This document shows positions 1-11,905 of a stretch of DNA of 64,000 nucleotides, one piece after another; positions within the stretch are counted from its first letter, which is position 1, and each line of letters opens with the position of its first letter. Both the position numbers and the translations under genes were made by a program. Location of the stretch: the NCBI RefSeq assembly GCF_905404315.1, contig NC_066311.1, positions 3,906,001 through 3,970,000 on the forward strand, given 5' to 3'. The notes below the pieces were generated by a model, which saw nothing but the letters and a program-made list of their open reading frames with translations, did no database searches and was not told the DNA's origin. The stretch is from Leptidea sinapis. Taxonomy: Eukaryota > Arthropoda > Insecta > Lepidoptera > Pieridae.

Positions 1-3000
1 ATACTTGCGTCAAGAAGATACTGCGGTTCACAAACGCGACAGGGCTTGACGACGAGCTATAAGTATGAGTGGCGAACACAATAGTTCAATTCTGGACGCT
101 GTGTTACTAGGACCCAAACAGGACTAGGCATATAGCCACCCTCTGCAAATAATAATAGTAATACCAATAAAAATCAAAATATGTTACGCATTGTCAGTCT
201 GACAGGTCGTCTATACGGTGAAATATTCTAAGTTTATGGTATTTCCTGTCTTTTCTTCCATGTCACTTTAGATAATAAATGTTTGTACATAAGTGAATTA
301 TTGCTGTCTTATGGGCTGGAAATATGATATAAATGCGTAAAATATCTCTAAATGTGTTGTATTGTAAACACAGAAAATGCCTACCTTACTTCATATTTTA
401 TTGTATCCCTTACCAGTGTAAGAGTTACATCTAAACTATACTAGAGTGAAGTATCAGCTGGTATGGTCATGCGCGTCCACCCGAAAGGAAAAAGCAATCA
501 TATATCCTAACTATAACCCAAATTGAAAAGCAGTAAATCACATTTGATAAGCTTGGCCTTTAAGGTGAAAATAATAAACATGTTGGAACCAAGAGCCTTT
601 GACATTAAAGGGTCTGAACTTCTTCTTTTAATTTCAAATATAACTAAAATAAATTATGTATAGAGAAAAGAAATAACTTAAATAGCGAGACATCTTCTTC
701 GCTCCATTCACTTGGGATATCACAGGGGTCCATTTATGGACCGCTTCTTATATATTAATTACTTAACTCTTTTTTTTTTTTTTTGGAATAATAACAATAG
801 ACAATATAACTTATGGATGACTCATCACCTATTTGGAAGTGAAAAGAAACCAACAGTACATAAAATACTTAAGAATTGTATAAATTTGAATTTGAAGAAA
901 AAGTTCATGAATTATCTTAATTCTTAACCAATACAGATAAAAAAGTATGTTAGTTAAAAACGTCATAAAATATTTTTATACAATTAGAGAGAAATTTTTA
1001 TTATAATTTTAAAACTTGTATATAAATTGAAATTTATTTAATTCAAAAATACTTTCTGTAAAAGTAAAATATTGCTTGTTACATTTGTTGAAATACCAAC
1101 CTATAAATTTTGAGGAGATCGCTCAATTGTTCATAGATAACATCCTCAGATATGTTTTTTTTACAATGGGACTAATCTGGGAATATAAAATAAACGACAA
1201 AAATTCTAATCGATTCATTAATGGAGGAGATATTATGAGGTTACAAACATACAATCAAAATTAAAACCTCCTCTATTGTTAGAAGTTGTTTGATTAGGGT
1301 TGAGTGGTTCATTCTTACCGCTTGCGTTAATGCGGATGAAACCTGTACCTCGAAGACGAAAGTTAGAATTAAATTTTGACTCTCACAATATACCTCATCC
1401 TTGGATGAGGCCCATTGCAATCACCTTAGAAGAGCTCTTCAAATCGTTTTTGACTGACCTCAAAAACAGAAAACGTTCTCAATTCGACTGTTATCGAAGT
1501 AAAACAACTTTAGCCGCGCCTTGAAAGTATTGTATGTAAAGTGCAGTCATTGATAGATTGACAGATGACGGATATATAATCAATAATAAGATATAATCTT
1601 GTAAAAAACGGAGATATCCGAAATTTACTACGTTTTAAGCAATTTTTCGCTTTCAAACTAAGCCGTGTTAAAAGCCGCCAATCGCCATACTGTAACTACT
1701 ACTGTTTCAAACTTATGTCAAACTACTTATACAAAGTTTTAATTTTTTCTTAGACTGTCCCGACTCTTTTTACATAGTACTTACATACTCATAGGTAGCT
1801 CAGATATTTTTTGTGACGGCAGTAACGCTTCAAAAAAAAATAGGTATGTAAACAAATGAATTAAAAACAACACAACAATTATTATAAAAACTAAACTTTA
1901 ACGGTTAAAAAATGTTTCAAATTGCTCAGTTATATATTTTGAAAATCTCCAAGTTATAACTTATAAATTACGTATTTATAAACTTTTTGACGTTTGAGAT
2001 TGTGTTGTGTTTTGATATTAATTTAACCTCCAGTTTCATAATCTCAATTATTTTATTAGTGAAAATTTTAAAATGTGAAAGTGGTATTCATGAATTTTAT
2101 AGAATATAAAATATATTTTAAAATATATTTTTTAAGAATATAAAATGAAATAATAATCAGTTAAAATATAAAATGGCGGAGTCCCAGGAATATATACTAT
2201 TTAACCAATAAATTACAATAAAAGAGAGAATAAACTAACCTGTTAAATGATTTGACCCGTAAAAAAGTAAGTGTTCATTTTTTTAATGAATAATATATCT
2301 ATTTATCATTATATGATTCTTTGTAAAATATATGAAATCTCACTTATTGTAATAATATTCCTAATTATGAAAGATTTTTTTTATTCTAGGTACAGAAAAT
2401 GCCCATGCTTCTTGTCCTTCAACTCTTTAATAATTATTTACATAATATTAAACGTTAATTATACCAAAAGTTAATTAATATTAAGTTTTACCTACCTACT
2501 TTAATCGCGCGTCAAGACTTACACGCACTCGGTTTTTTTTAATACGGTGTCGGGTGTGTGCTAAACAACACGACAGACTAAGTGAAAATATCGGCAATGC
2601 GAGGTTAGTAATACGAATGAAACTATTTTTTTGTTCAATATTCTTAGGTAATGCATTTACAATATATTATTTTGCTGTGACTGATCGTGTTTCCCGAGTA
2701 TACTCGAGCTGACTCTATCGGAACAAGCGTTACATAGCCAAGCGTGATAGCGCAGTCACATTCAACCCTAAAAAATTACGTGCTCAGCGCGCTAGTACTA
2801 GAAGGTACGCAATATTAATGCTAAAAGGATCATTTTTGTTTGCATTGAGGCTTTAGAACAACATTATAACACAATACTTACCTACCTAGTTAATTTAAAA
2901 AAATCATAATGACATTGATTGGAAGTGGAACCATTACCAAAGATTATATTATTATAATAGTACCTACAAGCTTAGAATAATAACGCTACAAGTACCAGTA

Positions 3001-3640
3001 AGGTTAATTTAATGGTTGGTGATCCAACACATTAAGTAGTTACTTACTTCTGCAAATAATAAACGTTGGCAAATTAAATTGGTGTAACTGCCACTACAAC
3101 TTTCCCTTTTCAATTAGAGCAACTTCTTCTCCCTCAGCTCGACATCGCTTCCCGATTTGGTACAGAATCAGGTCTTAAAAAGACTAGATATTATACAAGA
3201 ATGAGGTATCTACGTTAGCAAAGCTTTTTATTCACAAGAATATTTACATAAGTATCTAATCCTAATAAAATAAAATAAAAAACTTTAGATACGGAACAGC
3301 ATTAGGTGTGGTGTAGGTATAAAATTCTATATTGACAATAATTGCTAAACGTAGGTACCTACACTTATCTATCCTCAGGCTACGTTGCTATCTGTAATGT
3401 CTACATACGCTCAGGAATGCGCGCCATATATATATCTACACTATCTAGGTATATAGCAAGAATCGTAAATAGATTGAATGGATATTATGTAGTAGCAGTA
3501 GTACCTATACGTACTTCTCTATAGGTCGCAGGATGTTGGGTATAGCAAGCAGTTTAAAGCCGAGTTACCAATTATTTAATGTAAACATTGTGGTCACTTA
3601 GACAGTAGGTATTGGAAGATAATAATATTATCATGAACCG
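1..3640. other. Upstream region, no gene recognised
   Basis: AT-rich DNA before the kibra promoter. Short open frames occur but none shows a domain, splice context or similarity I recognise. The only assignable pieces are a fragment of a repeat also present near 49.3 kb (listed separately) and a perfect 12-base palindrome at 2695-2706. Distal regulatory DNA of kibra or the end of a neighbouring gene could lie here unseen. Confidence 0.6.
1540..1690 (+). repeat. Fragment related to the repeat at 49.3 kb
   Basis: The stretch with TTGATAGATTGACAGATGAC, then TATAATCTTG, then ACTACGTTTTAAGCAA matches, in reverse complement and with indels, the left part of the repeat at 49322-49460. It shows that this family extends beyond the AAGGCGA-bounded MITE seen at 63.1 kb. 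No coding potential is seen. Confidence 0.5.
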
Positions 3641-3719
3641 TGATAACGTGGCGTGAGTCCGCGAGGTTTAGTTGGCGACGCGAGATCGCGTTGGATAGAC
3701 GTGTGTACCCGTGTCGATT

Positions 3720-3901
3720 GAGTGACGTTTTAAATTGTGTTAGCGTTCGCGTACGCGCCGCATTCCATCGTGGGGGCCCTTCACCGCCATTGGTCGATCC
3801 CGCGTGACGTCACCCCCTCATAATGAGGTATTCAACATGGCCGTGTAGCTAGTTCGCGAGTGTGCTTCGTTATTCGTTTGAATGGATTTAATCAGTGAAA
3901 T
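3720..3901 (+). promoter_or_regulatory. kibra: Putative kibra core promoter and 5' UTR
   Basis: A GC-rich stretch directly upstream of exon 1 in otherwise AT-rich DNA. Visible elements are a reverse CCAAT box (ATTGG, 3789-3793), a perfect CRE palindrome TGACGTCA (3805-3812) and one CATTCCA site (3761). No TATA box is placed convincingly. An initiator-like TCAGTG lies at 3892-3897, but starting there would leave only about 8 bases of 5' UTR, so the real start is probably further upstream. Confidence 0.5.
3837..3848 (+). other. Minimal upstream ORF (3 codons)
   Basis: ATG GCC GTG TAG, 65 bases before the kibra start codon. It matters only if transcription starts upstream of 3837, which the sequence does not settle. 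Such minimal uORFs can lower translation of the main frame. Confidence 0.3.
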
Positions 3902-4029
3902 ATGCCAAGGAGACGTAACGGTGAGATACCCTTACCCGACGGATGGGATTATGCGAGGGACTTTGACGGCAAACTGTACTTTATCGATCACAACAGCAGA
4001 AAAACTACGTGGATTGACCCGCGAGACAG
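3882..4029 (+). other. Overlapping out-of-frame uORF, first exon part
   Basis: An ATG 20 bases before the kibra start opens a frame that stays open through kibra exon 1, across both splice junctions and all of exon 2, and stops at the second codon of exon 3 (TGA at 47825-47827): 87 codons in the spliced mRNA. Its start context is weak at -3 (T) but has G at +4; the kibra ATG has A at -3. It could be a regulatory uORF, a dual-coding frame or chance. I recognise no domain in the predicted peptide. Confidence 0.3.
3902..4029 (+). CDS. kibra: Kibra (WWC family) exon 1: N-terminus and first WW domain
   Basis: Encodes residues 1-42 and two bases of codon 43 of Kibra, the WW/C2 scaffold that acts with Merlin and Expanded at the apical cortex to activate Hippo and Warts. 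The short N-terminus (MPRRRNGEIP) leads straight into WW1: LPDGW at 11-15, the YFIDH strand at 26-30, the second tryptophan in TTW at 35-37, and DPRDR at 39-43. The exon ends with AG before GTAAGT, a perfect donor, in phase 2. The start is chosen because it is the first in-frame ATG before WW1, with A at -3. Fly Kibra has a long Gln/His-rich extension before WW1 that is absent here. An additional upstream exon cannot be excluded. Confidence 0.93.
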
Positions 4030-6426
4030 GTAAGTTTTCCGAAGTGAAGTGTTAACCCCAAAGAGCCCCATGTCAAAACTTCGCATTCCAATGCAATTCT
4101 AACAATGTCATGTATTAATATGCGTTAGCTGAACGATAAATATGATAATGCTTGGTGTTAATTGACATTCCATTCGGGTCACAGATGATAAACATTGACG
4201 TAAGTTAAAATAAATTGTGAAAAACAAAGTGATCTTGCGACCGTCGCGCTCTGGCGTGAAACACGCGCAACTACTCCGATTTCACACGGCATTCCACAAT
4301 TGACTAACAACAAATGACCTAAACACAAATTGTGGTTATCATTTTGTTATCCTTTGGAATGCGCATTGTGTCGGATATATCGTTTTCGTTGGACTTTGGT
4401 GAGCGGTCGGAATGCAGCTAATGAGGCCAAAGAACTGGTTCAAAAAGTCGCTGAATTTGCGTAGAGTATTCGGTTATGCGTTATAGCAGGATGCTTCATG
4501 CTATGGAGAGTTTCGTAAGCGTACATGCGCTCCGCTCCGCGCCGAGCTAAGGGGAGATGGAATGCAACACATAGGCAAGTTGTACGGTGTGAATGACAGG
4601 CCGTAGAATGCGGTTCCATGCCTGCGGCAATAGTTGCGCCTTTCTAAAGCGGCGTAGGACCCCCCTGCCCACATTCCCCTCGATATCGCATGCAGGTGCT
4701 ACCCTATTAAATGCCGATCATGGCTAGTATCTATTTACCATTGTTAATTTGACACCTGCATTGTCTTGGGATCCATAAAGATGAGAGTTACACCTGCAGG
4801 ATAACGGTAAAGGTATTTTGATCCAATTAAAATTACGAAGGGAGCTGCATGTAAGATTACTTCGTCACAAGTCACAACTCACAACGGTAGTATGCTCATG
4901 GTTAAAAAAAGTAGAAGAAACGAGTCTCAGATTAATATTATGGGCGACACAACAATATTAATTGTTGAAGCAATAATATAGCTACACGAGTATATATTGC
5001 AATGATTATATTGAGATAGTTTATTTCAAATAAACATATCAATGTAGAGAAATATAAATCGAGATTCTAAATATTAAGGTGGTTTGTATGTCTTGTGATT
5101 GGTCCATCTTAGCCAACATTCAACATTATGAATATTATAATCAGGAAGCAGATTTTTGAGGTTCTAGCGCTCGAGTTCAAAAATGATTGATCCATGAAAT
5201 ATTATTGTCACAAACGACATTTTGTCACTAATATTTTTGCAAAAACGTAATAGATTAAACTTAAAATATTGTGATAAGAAAATGTAGATACAAATTGTCT
5301 TAGGATTCGAGTATTCGACGCTCAATTTGCTCTCCAGGTTGCGGGAAATAAATCACCGATTTATTTCGCCACTTTCTGTGCGAATCTGCTCCACACCTAC
5401 AAATGACCTGCAAATGTTAAGTTCTCTTAGCCCACAAAACACCCAGGAAAAATATCAGCACCGTGGCTAATTGAGGTCTGTAATATCTGCTTTCTCCTCT
5501 GGGTTAATATATAATACAAAAGCAAAATTTAATGAATGTCGAGTTGGTTGAAAAGTGGTCCTTGACTAGGGGCTCTAATCTAAAATGGAGTATTGTACTC
5601 CATTTCATGTAGATGAAATTTATAATCTATAATACTATTACTAGAACTCTAATATAATCTTTTTAATTAAAATTACTAATTAGTACTATTCGCTGTTATA
5701 ACTTTTACGATGTTTGCACAATTCACTTAATTGGGTAGATATTTTGGGAAACTCGGGTGTTGATGAACGCAGCCACAATCAGTCGCGTCAAAATTTATCG
5801 CCACTAATGTCAATTTGACAAGTTGTATTGTTAGAAATAAACATATTAATTAATTTTAATAATTGTTTGTTACTCCTTTGTATTTTACAGTACTCTTCCG
5901 ATGTACTCTACATCTTAAAAGTTGTCAACCTTATTCTTGACTAAGGTACGTATTCAAGAAGGTTTTGTCTCATGTACAGTTCTAAAGACTGCGAACACAC
6001 AAAAAATACAAAACACACTTTTTCATGGATTACCTAGTGGCACACTTCCTGGAATACGATCCATAATATTATGCTGCCTAAATAAAACTTTTGAAAAAAA
6101 TGTTTGCCATATTACCTAGTTCTGAAAAAGATGGATAGTCATCAATCTAGCATACCAAAAATTTCGGTGTAAAATTCAATCGATTTTTACACCCACATTT
6201 TGGTTTACCTCGGACTATTTAGATACAATATTTCATCGAAATCACTTGGGTAGCTTAGCCGTGAAAGAGTAACAGACGTAAAGTTACTTTCACATTTATA
6301 ATATTAGTATGGATGGTTCTCATAAGGTCTAATTGAAGCAACGAAGCTATGGATTTCAATTTCAGATGCTGTGAATAGAAATAACCATTTCCGGCACTTT
6401 AACTCCTATGAATAATCTGCTTTTCA

Positions 6427-6547
6427 GTTCAGCTGGATTGACACCTCTCAGGATTCTTGAAAAAACTCATAAGTTCTGAGCGACACTTCAATTGACTTGA
6501 ATTGACATAAGATGCTAAGTCTCATTTGCTTCACGGCCGAAATAGGT
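6427..6547 (-). repeat. Retroposon family A, degraded fragment
   Basis: Family A runs from CCAGTGGGAGGC, through TGCACAGGATGCCGGC and a GAATCCTGAGCGGCACT block, to TTATTNTCATAAAAA (about 290 bp, A-rich 3' end, no ORF). This piece keeps the TCAGGATTCTTGAAAAA block and the TAAGTCTCATTTG segment in reverse orientation, with much divergence. Confidence 0.55.
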
Positions 6548-7217
6548 TGTTGTTATTATCTAGATATTATGTAGTTGGCAATAAGTAAAGACTTATCTTT
6601 GCTTATTGAAAGCAACTAAGCCAATTAAAAATGGCTAAAAATAACTGGAATGTGATGAGTACACTCGTATGACCAACAATCAACTAAAGAGAAACTAATT
6701 AGTGCGGCGAAGTTGACGTTATTGCATTCGAGGTCTCGGAAATTTAGCTTTTTTGTAGTTGATATCGACAGACGGTGTTCGGAGAACAAATAAGTTAATA
6801 ACAAATAGTTACTCTTGTGTCAATAACAGACTATAATATACTCTATGGCGCTTGCAAGTTTGGGCCACTGAGTCGGACTTGCGGGGAATACTCCACTTAA
6901 CCGCATGGCACTTTGTACAACGGACGATCCCTTAATATACAGTTAACAGTACATACTCTTTTTTTTTATCAAATATTTAAAATTGTGACAAGTTGGTTAT
7001 TATATACAAGGCATTGAAGAGCCTAAACAAATGTAGAAACTAACAAACTAGAGTTCAACTAATAGTTAAATCTTTATTTTTTTTGTTATCGGAAGCCAGC
7101 CGTTGAGATGTTTCTAGTTAAAAAAGTAAATCAAAAAAGCAAAGGGGAAATTTCGCAGTGAATGCTCCCAATTCGCTCAGTAGTTTTTACGTGATTTTTG
7201 CCTCAAAAGTAATTTTT

Positions 7218-7326
7218 TTTAGACCGAAACACAGTAATGCTTATTCATTACTGCTTCATGGCAGAAATAGGCGCCGTAAATCTAGGGAATCTAGCCGGCA
7301 TCCTTTGCAAAAGAGCCTCCCGCTGG
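7218..7326 (-). repeat. Retroposon family A, 5' fragment
   Basis: Carries AGACCGAAACACAGTAATG, the TTACTGCTTCATGGCAG block and TAGCCGGCATCCTTTGC, ending at the family's 5' boundary. The 3' part is missing. Open frames crossing it are not genes. Confidence 0.7.
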
Positions 7327-9482
7327 TCCCAAAGTATTTTACATTTAAAATTTATCTGCAGAAATATAGGAAATAGGCAAAAGCACATATCCTTACTCGC
7401 AGAAAATTTTAATTTAATTTAATTAGCAGTATTAGCATGTCAGCTTCATTCGCAAGTGTAACCATTGTATATAACTCGAGGAAAAACCGCCTATTGTCTC
7501 GTTAAAGGAAACGCTCAAGACAATGATAGCGCCGATTTACAAGTGAGTGGGAACGTATACCCGGCTTTATTTCTTTAATTATACGCAATGTATCAATGCT
7601 AAGTGCATTGTGCTGCTCGCATTCCAGGCGATAGCGTATAATTTGATGTAACAAGAGAAATTTGCATTAAAATCGTCAGACCTGAGAATAAGTAATGCAA
7701 ACTCATGCGGTGTATAAAGAGGTAGGTAGTTTGCATTTTGTTATAAAGTATAATCTAAAAAATGTGTATGTATGTTAAATTCACCTTGAATTGAAAGTCA
7801 AAATCTACCATTGTTCGATTTCAGTCCAGTAGATACGAAATTGTAGGACTTATGGGTTTGAACAAATTTGATGCGGGCATGTTTGTAAATATACTTGCCT
7901 TGTCTGTTTGAATCCATAAGTCTTATTTGTTGAAGACTGTATAGTTTGCTTTTCCTTTTATTAACTTTTTTTGTTAAGTTATTTTTCTTTTATTTTAGTG
8001 TTAATGTACTTAGATTATAATGGAGCTGACACGTACATACATATAAAAGCCCCTAAATAAATAATGAAAAAAAAAGTCTTTCACATAGCAAAACATAAAT
8101 AACTCATTTACTTTTTATGTTCTATAACCAACATGGCAAATTATTTGTCCAAGAAGTTAAAACTATTTTAAAAACAGAACTATAAGTAAACATACACAAA
8201 CAAACTGTTGTTGTTGACAGTGTTGCTTGGTCAATTAATATCTAGAATATCGATATCACTTCTCACTATACTACAGGTTGATTTAACTTGATGGTGTCAG
8301 ATATCCGTGACGCTGTGCGCGCGCATTGTAGAATTTTTACCCTAAACGCACCATAAGAAGTATACCTTTAATAAGATAAAAATTGGTAGAAATATAAGAC
8401 ACGTTATTTATTTCATGCTTATGTATTTCAATTTTCTACGGTACTGACTTCTAACACACTTCCCTGGTTTTGTTCAATACGCTTAATTATGAGAGAATTT
8501 CATGTGAAATGTATTTGTCTCTTATTTGTGTATGTCTTAAATATAAAGAAAATACGCATACTAGAAAATTTATCCAATGTAATTCTTTCCTTTTTTATGA
8601 GATAAAGAGACAAGCACGGCGTTCGCCGTATAGATAGGCTTAGCAAGACTAAAAATCATCATATTCTTTCTTTTCGAGTGGCAAATAATGTTCATAATGT
8701 AATGGGTTCCAAGTAGGAAAAGAACCAGCGGTTGAAAATGCTACTACTAATTATACTAAATACAAACATAACATTGATACAAAATGCGGAGTGATTACTA
8801 TATTGAATACTAATGCAATGTAAATCAGAATCTACATCACATTCGGATGAGAAATGCTTCATTTTAGAGGAAAGTTTCGGAACACATCAAGACCCCAGGA
8901 AAAGTACAAAAGTCTACTTTTGCTGGGATCTTATTGCTTCGCCCAACGAAAGACTCAATTTTCCCAAGCTCAGCTCAGCCCAGAATATCTTTCGTATCAT
9001 AACATCCTTTGTTACTAAAAATTCTATATTGAAATTGGTACTCTTAAATGTTACTACAATTGCTTCAAGCGCATAAAACTTATATACGCCAACACTAAGT
9101 TTTTCCGGAGACACGATAAATTAATATCTTCACCGTAATAGGTAATTTATTTGTCATTTCGTTATGCAACATTAGTTGTAATTTCCATTTTATTAATATT
9201 GGCAGTATAGCTGTGTTTAAGATTGTGTAACATAACCATGTGTAAACATCTTCTTCCCACGCATAGCGTGTGCCTTAGACCATGACGCTGGAGGGGTTAA
9301 GGCTTGTCCTACGGGAGAGAATAAACGATTTTTAACCTCTTTATGTATACTTTTATATCATTGGTTAATGAACCAATTAGGAATTCATATAAAAGAACGA
9401 TTATTAAGAACTTTTATTCCACACTTAAATATTCATTATGACAAATATTTGCATTAATTTCACTTTTTTTAACGAAACTACA

Positions 9483-9779
9483 CCAGTAAGAAGCACCTTT
9501 GCACAGGATGCCGGCTAGATTATGGGTACCACAATGGCGCCTATTTTTGCCGTGAAGCATTATTGTGTAAACATTATTGTGTTTCGGTCTGAAGAGCGTC
9601 ATAGCTAGTTAAATTACTGGGCAAATGAGACTTATATCTCAAGATGACGAGCGCTATTATAGTGCCGCTCAGAATTTTTGGGGTTTTCCAAGAATCCTGA
9701 GCGGCACTGGCTTGGCATATCAATTACCATCAGCTAAACGTTCTGCTCGTCTCGTCCCTTATTTTCAATAAAAAAAAAC
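9483..9779 (+). repeat. Retroposon family A, near full length
   Basis: Starts CCAGTAAGAAGC, contains CACAGGATGCCGGC, the GTGTTTCGGTCTGAAG block, AATCCTGAGCGGCACTGG and CTCGTCTCGTCCC, and ends in a run of A. The A-rich 3' end suggests retroposition. Confidence 0.75.
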
Positions 9780-10974
9780 ACATGAAGTGACGACTCGCTC
9801 GTCTCTCGCATGTATGCCTGCCTGGTTAAGCATATGCAATAGTAGTTAGAACTAACTCTATGGCAAATGTTCGAACATGAATAGCTTTTGATTCCGACCA
9901 CCTAGAAACCCAAACTCAACGGTTTAAGTTTTTCTCATCACTCTTTTGAACAATATATTGCTGGTCTGTTCTTATTGTGGTTGCTGAGAAATAATATTTC
10001 CAACGCCGTCCTTCTGTTTTTTTCTTTTCGTTTTTTATTTGTCTTTTTTTCCTTTCTATATATAAATTTCATGACTTTTTCTTTGCAAATCATCTCTTTT
10101 CTCATACGTCTTGTCATATTTAAATATTCCTCATTTTTTTTAACGTTTACGTGTTCCTAGCAGGACGTTATTAAAGCTACATTGTTTTGATTCCACTGCC
10201 TCAAAAATATTCCCAAGTTTCTCTATAATATAATATAGTGTTATATATTCCTTCGATATTTATAAATTAAAATACCCCTTTGGTTGCCTTCAGATAAGCT
10301 TAGCCCCTTGAAAGAAGGATTAAGGTTTAAGGTTTTGAATTAAAAAAAGAAGACTGTATTCAAAAAGTTATACTTTGACTTACAAAAGGCGTGAAACATT
10401 AACTTCGTCATCTATTTGTTCTGTTCTCAGATAAAGTGTTTGGCAAGTCGACGCCATATCTGTATTTTGAAGGAGATTGTACTTCGAATGTCCTTTTAAT
10501 GTATTTACAACTGTCAACTGTGGTAATTTGTATGTGCTCTAGGTTTATCATTTAGGAATTTCTTAAAAGATTAAAATTATGTTTGCGACAAAAATTATAA
10601 CAATTTAAGGAACTTCTTTGCATATTATGCCTTCTTATTCAGGGTTGGCTATTGTTTCTGGAAAAAGTTTAGAGTTTGTTTTTTAGAGTTTATCACTTAT
10701 TTTATTACGTTTTTTATTTCTTTTTGTTAGAGGGGCATTGTAGCTGCTTTCAAAATGCCTATATTGTATGGTTATTGTACTTCAAACAGTATATATAGTT
10801 CAGAAAATAGAAAGTTATCTTTTTTGTAATTGTACTTACAGAAATGTGAACTCTTCAATCCTTTATTACTGAACCTTTTCATCTGGCATTCATGTATCTG
10901 ACATTTTAACTCTTTTTTGATACTATCAAAAAGATCATTCACATTAACTGAATTATTTAATTCATCTCTGTACG

Positions 10975-11360
10975 ATTTCTCTTACTATACTTCTTCTACC
11001 GCATTTATCACTGGGAGTGTTCCGAAGAGCTATTTCATCTGATTCCTGCCGCCGAATTCCACATTCACACGACACGTCACAAATTAGGATATCATCCCAA
11101 CCATTTGGATGTGTCTCGGTCCTCCACAGTGCGGTTTTCAAGGAGCTTTCTTCCACGTACTACAAAGCTGTGGAATAAGCTGCCTTGTGCGGTGTTTCCG
11201 GGTCGATACGACATGAGTACCTTCAAAAAAAGCGTGTACAGCTTCTTTAAAGGCCGGCAACACTTCTGTGATTCCTCTGGTGTTGCATGAGAATGTGGGC
11301 GGCGGTGATCACTTAACACTAGGTGACCCGTACGCTCGTTTGTCCTCCTTTTCCATAAAT
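10975..11360 (+). mobile_element. Jockey-like LINE, 3' end with C-terminal ORF2 fragment
   Basis: Translating + in pieces gives the carboxy end of a non-LTR reverse transcriptase protein: FYRIYHWECSEELF, then PAAEFH, then the hallmark FLPRTTKLWNKLPCAVFP followed by a FKKSVYSFFKGRQ tail. A short 3' UTR with GTGATCACTTAACAC and CCGTACGCTCGTTTGTCC ends at TCCATAAATAAAA. This is a 5'-truncated dead copy; four more copies of the tail lie in the window (42.8, 45.7, 51.3 and 61.2 kb). Confidence 0.8.
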
Positions 11361-11780
11361 AAAAATATATCTCTATGTAAACTTTCACTATCCCAAGTAT
11401 CATAAGAACCCAAAGTTTTACCAACATTGTAGACTATCGTGAAGGACATTCTATCGCATTTCGTATGCCCTTTAAATATACCACAACTGTGTAGATTTGG
11501 ACGCACTTGAAGTTTATCACTACAATTATGTGATAAAAGTACTCCCGTTTCTAATCGAAAATAAAATTCCATTCTTATCTTGTCGTAACACGTTACGAGT
11601 TATTTATTTAATATTATGATTTATCTTTCAGTGTCGCGTTTGTCATTTATCATTTTTGATTTAAATACGCGATTTCTGTATTTTTTTACTGCCTTCTTTT
11701 TTTTAAGAGCGACTCCTTTTCGATCCGTGCCTCGTACCAATATAGTTTCTGTTTTCAAATTCACATGTACGTTTATTTGA

Positions 11781-11905
11781 CGCTTTATAAGGTCGGCAAC
11801 CATCTTGTGATTCCTCTGGTGTTCCAAGAGAGGATAGCCACGGTGATTACATACTATCATATGTATCTATGCTCGTTTGACTTCCTACTTACCCCCTTCT
11901 CTCTT
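11781..11905 (+). mobile_element. Jockey-like LINE tail, degraded
   Basis: AAGGTCGGCAACCATCTTGT, then GATTCCTCTGGTGTT and GCTCGTTTGACTTCC align with the 3' end of the copy at 11.2-11.36 kb, with many changes. Confidence 0.45.

Larger units (their letters stand above)
3414..4677. promoter_or_regulatory. Cluster of nine TEAD/Scalloped-type motifs at the kibra promoter
   Basis: CATTCC or its complement GGAATG occurs at 3414, 3761, 4084, 4166, 4290, 4356, 4409, 4559 and 4672. Six of these are the full 7-mer CATTCCA/TGGAATG (3761, 4084, 4166, 4290, 4355, 4558). Eight lie within 917 bases spanning the promoter, exon 1 and the first 650 bases of intron 1. In DNA of about 35% GC the 6-mer is expected about 0.4 times per kb on both strands. 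The motif is the known core of TEAD/Scalloped, the DNA partner of Yorkie, and kibra responds to Yorkie in Drosophila. That the cluster is functional here is inference. Confidence 0.55.

Noticed and set aside
3892..3897. TCAGTG as the kibra initiator
   Set aside because: It would leave about 8 bases of 5' UTR. Possible but unusual, and the motif is short.
8880..8950. Inverted repeat CCAGGAAAAGT/ACTTTTGCTGG as a transposon end
   Set aside because: Short, imperfect and without target duplication or relatives in the window.
9414..9602. 62-codon minus-strand frame
   Set aside because: It is a frame across retroposon family A; similar frames recur in other copies.
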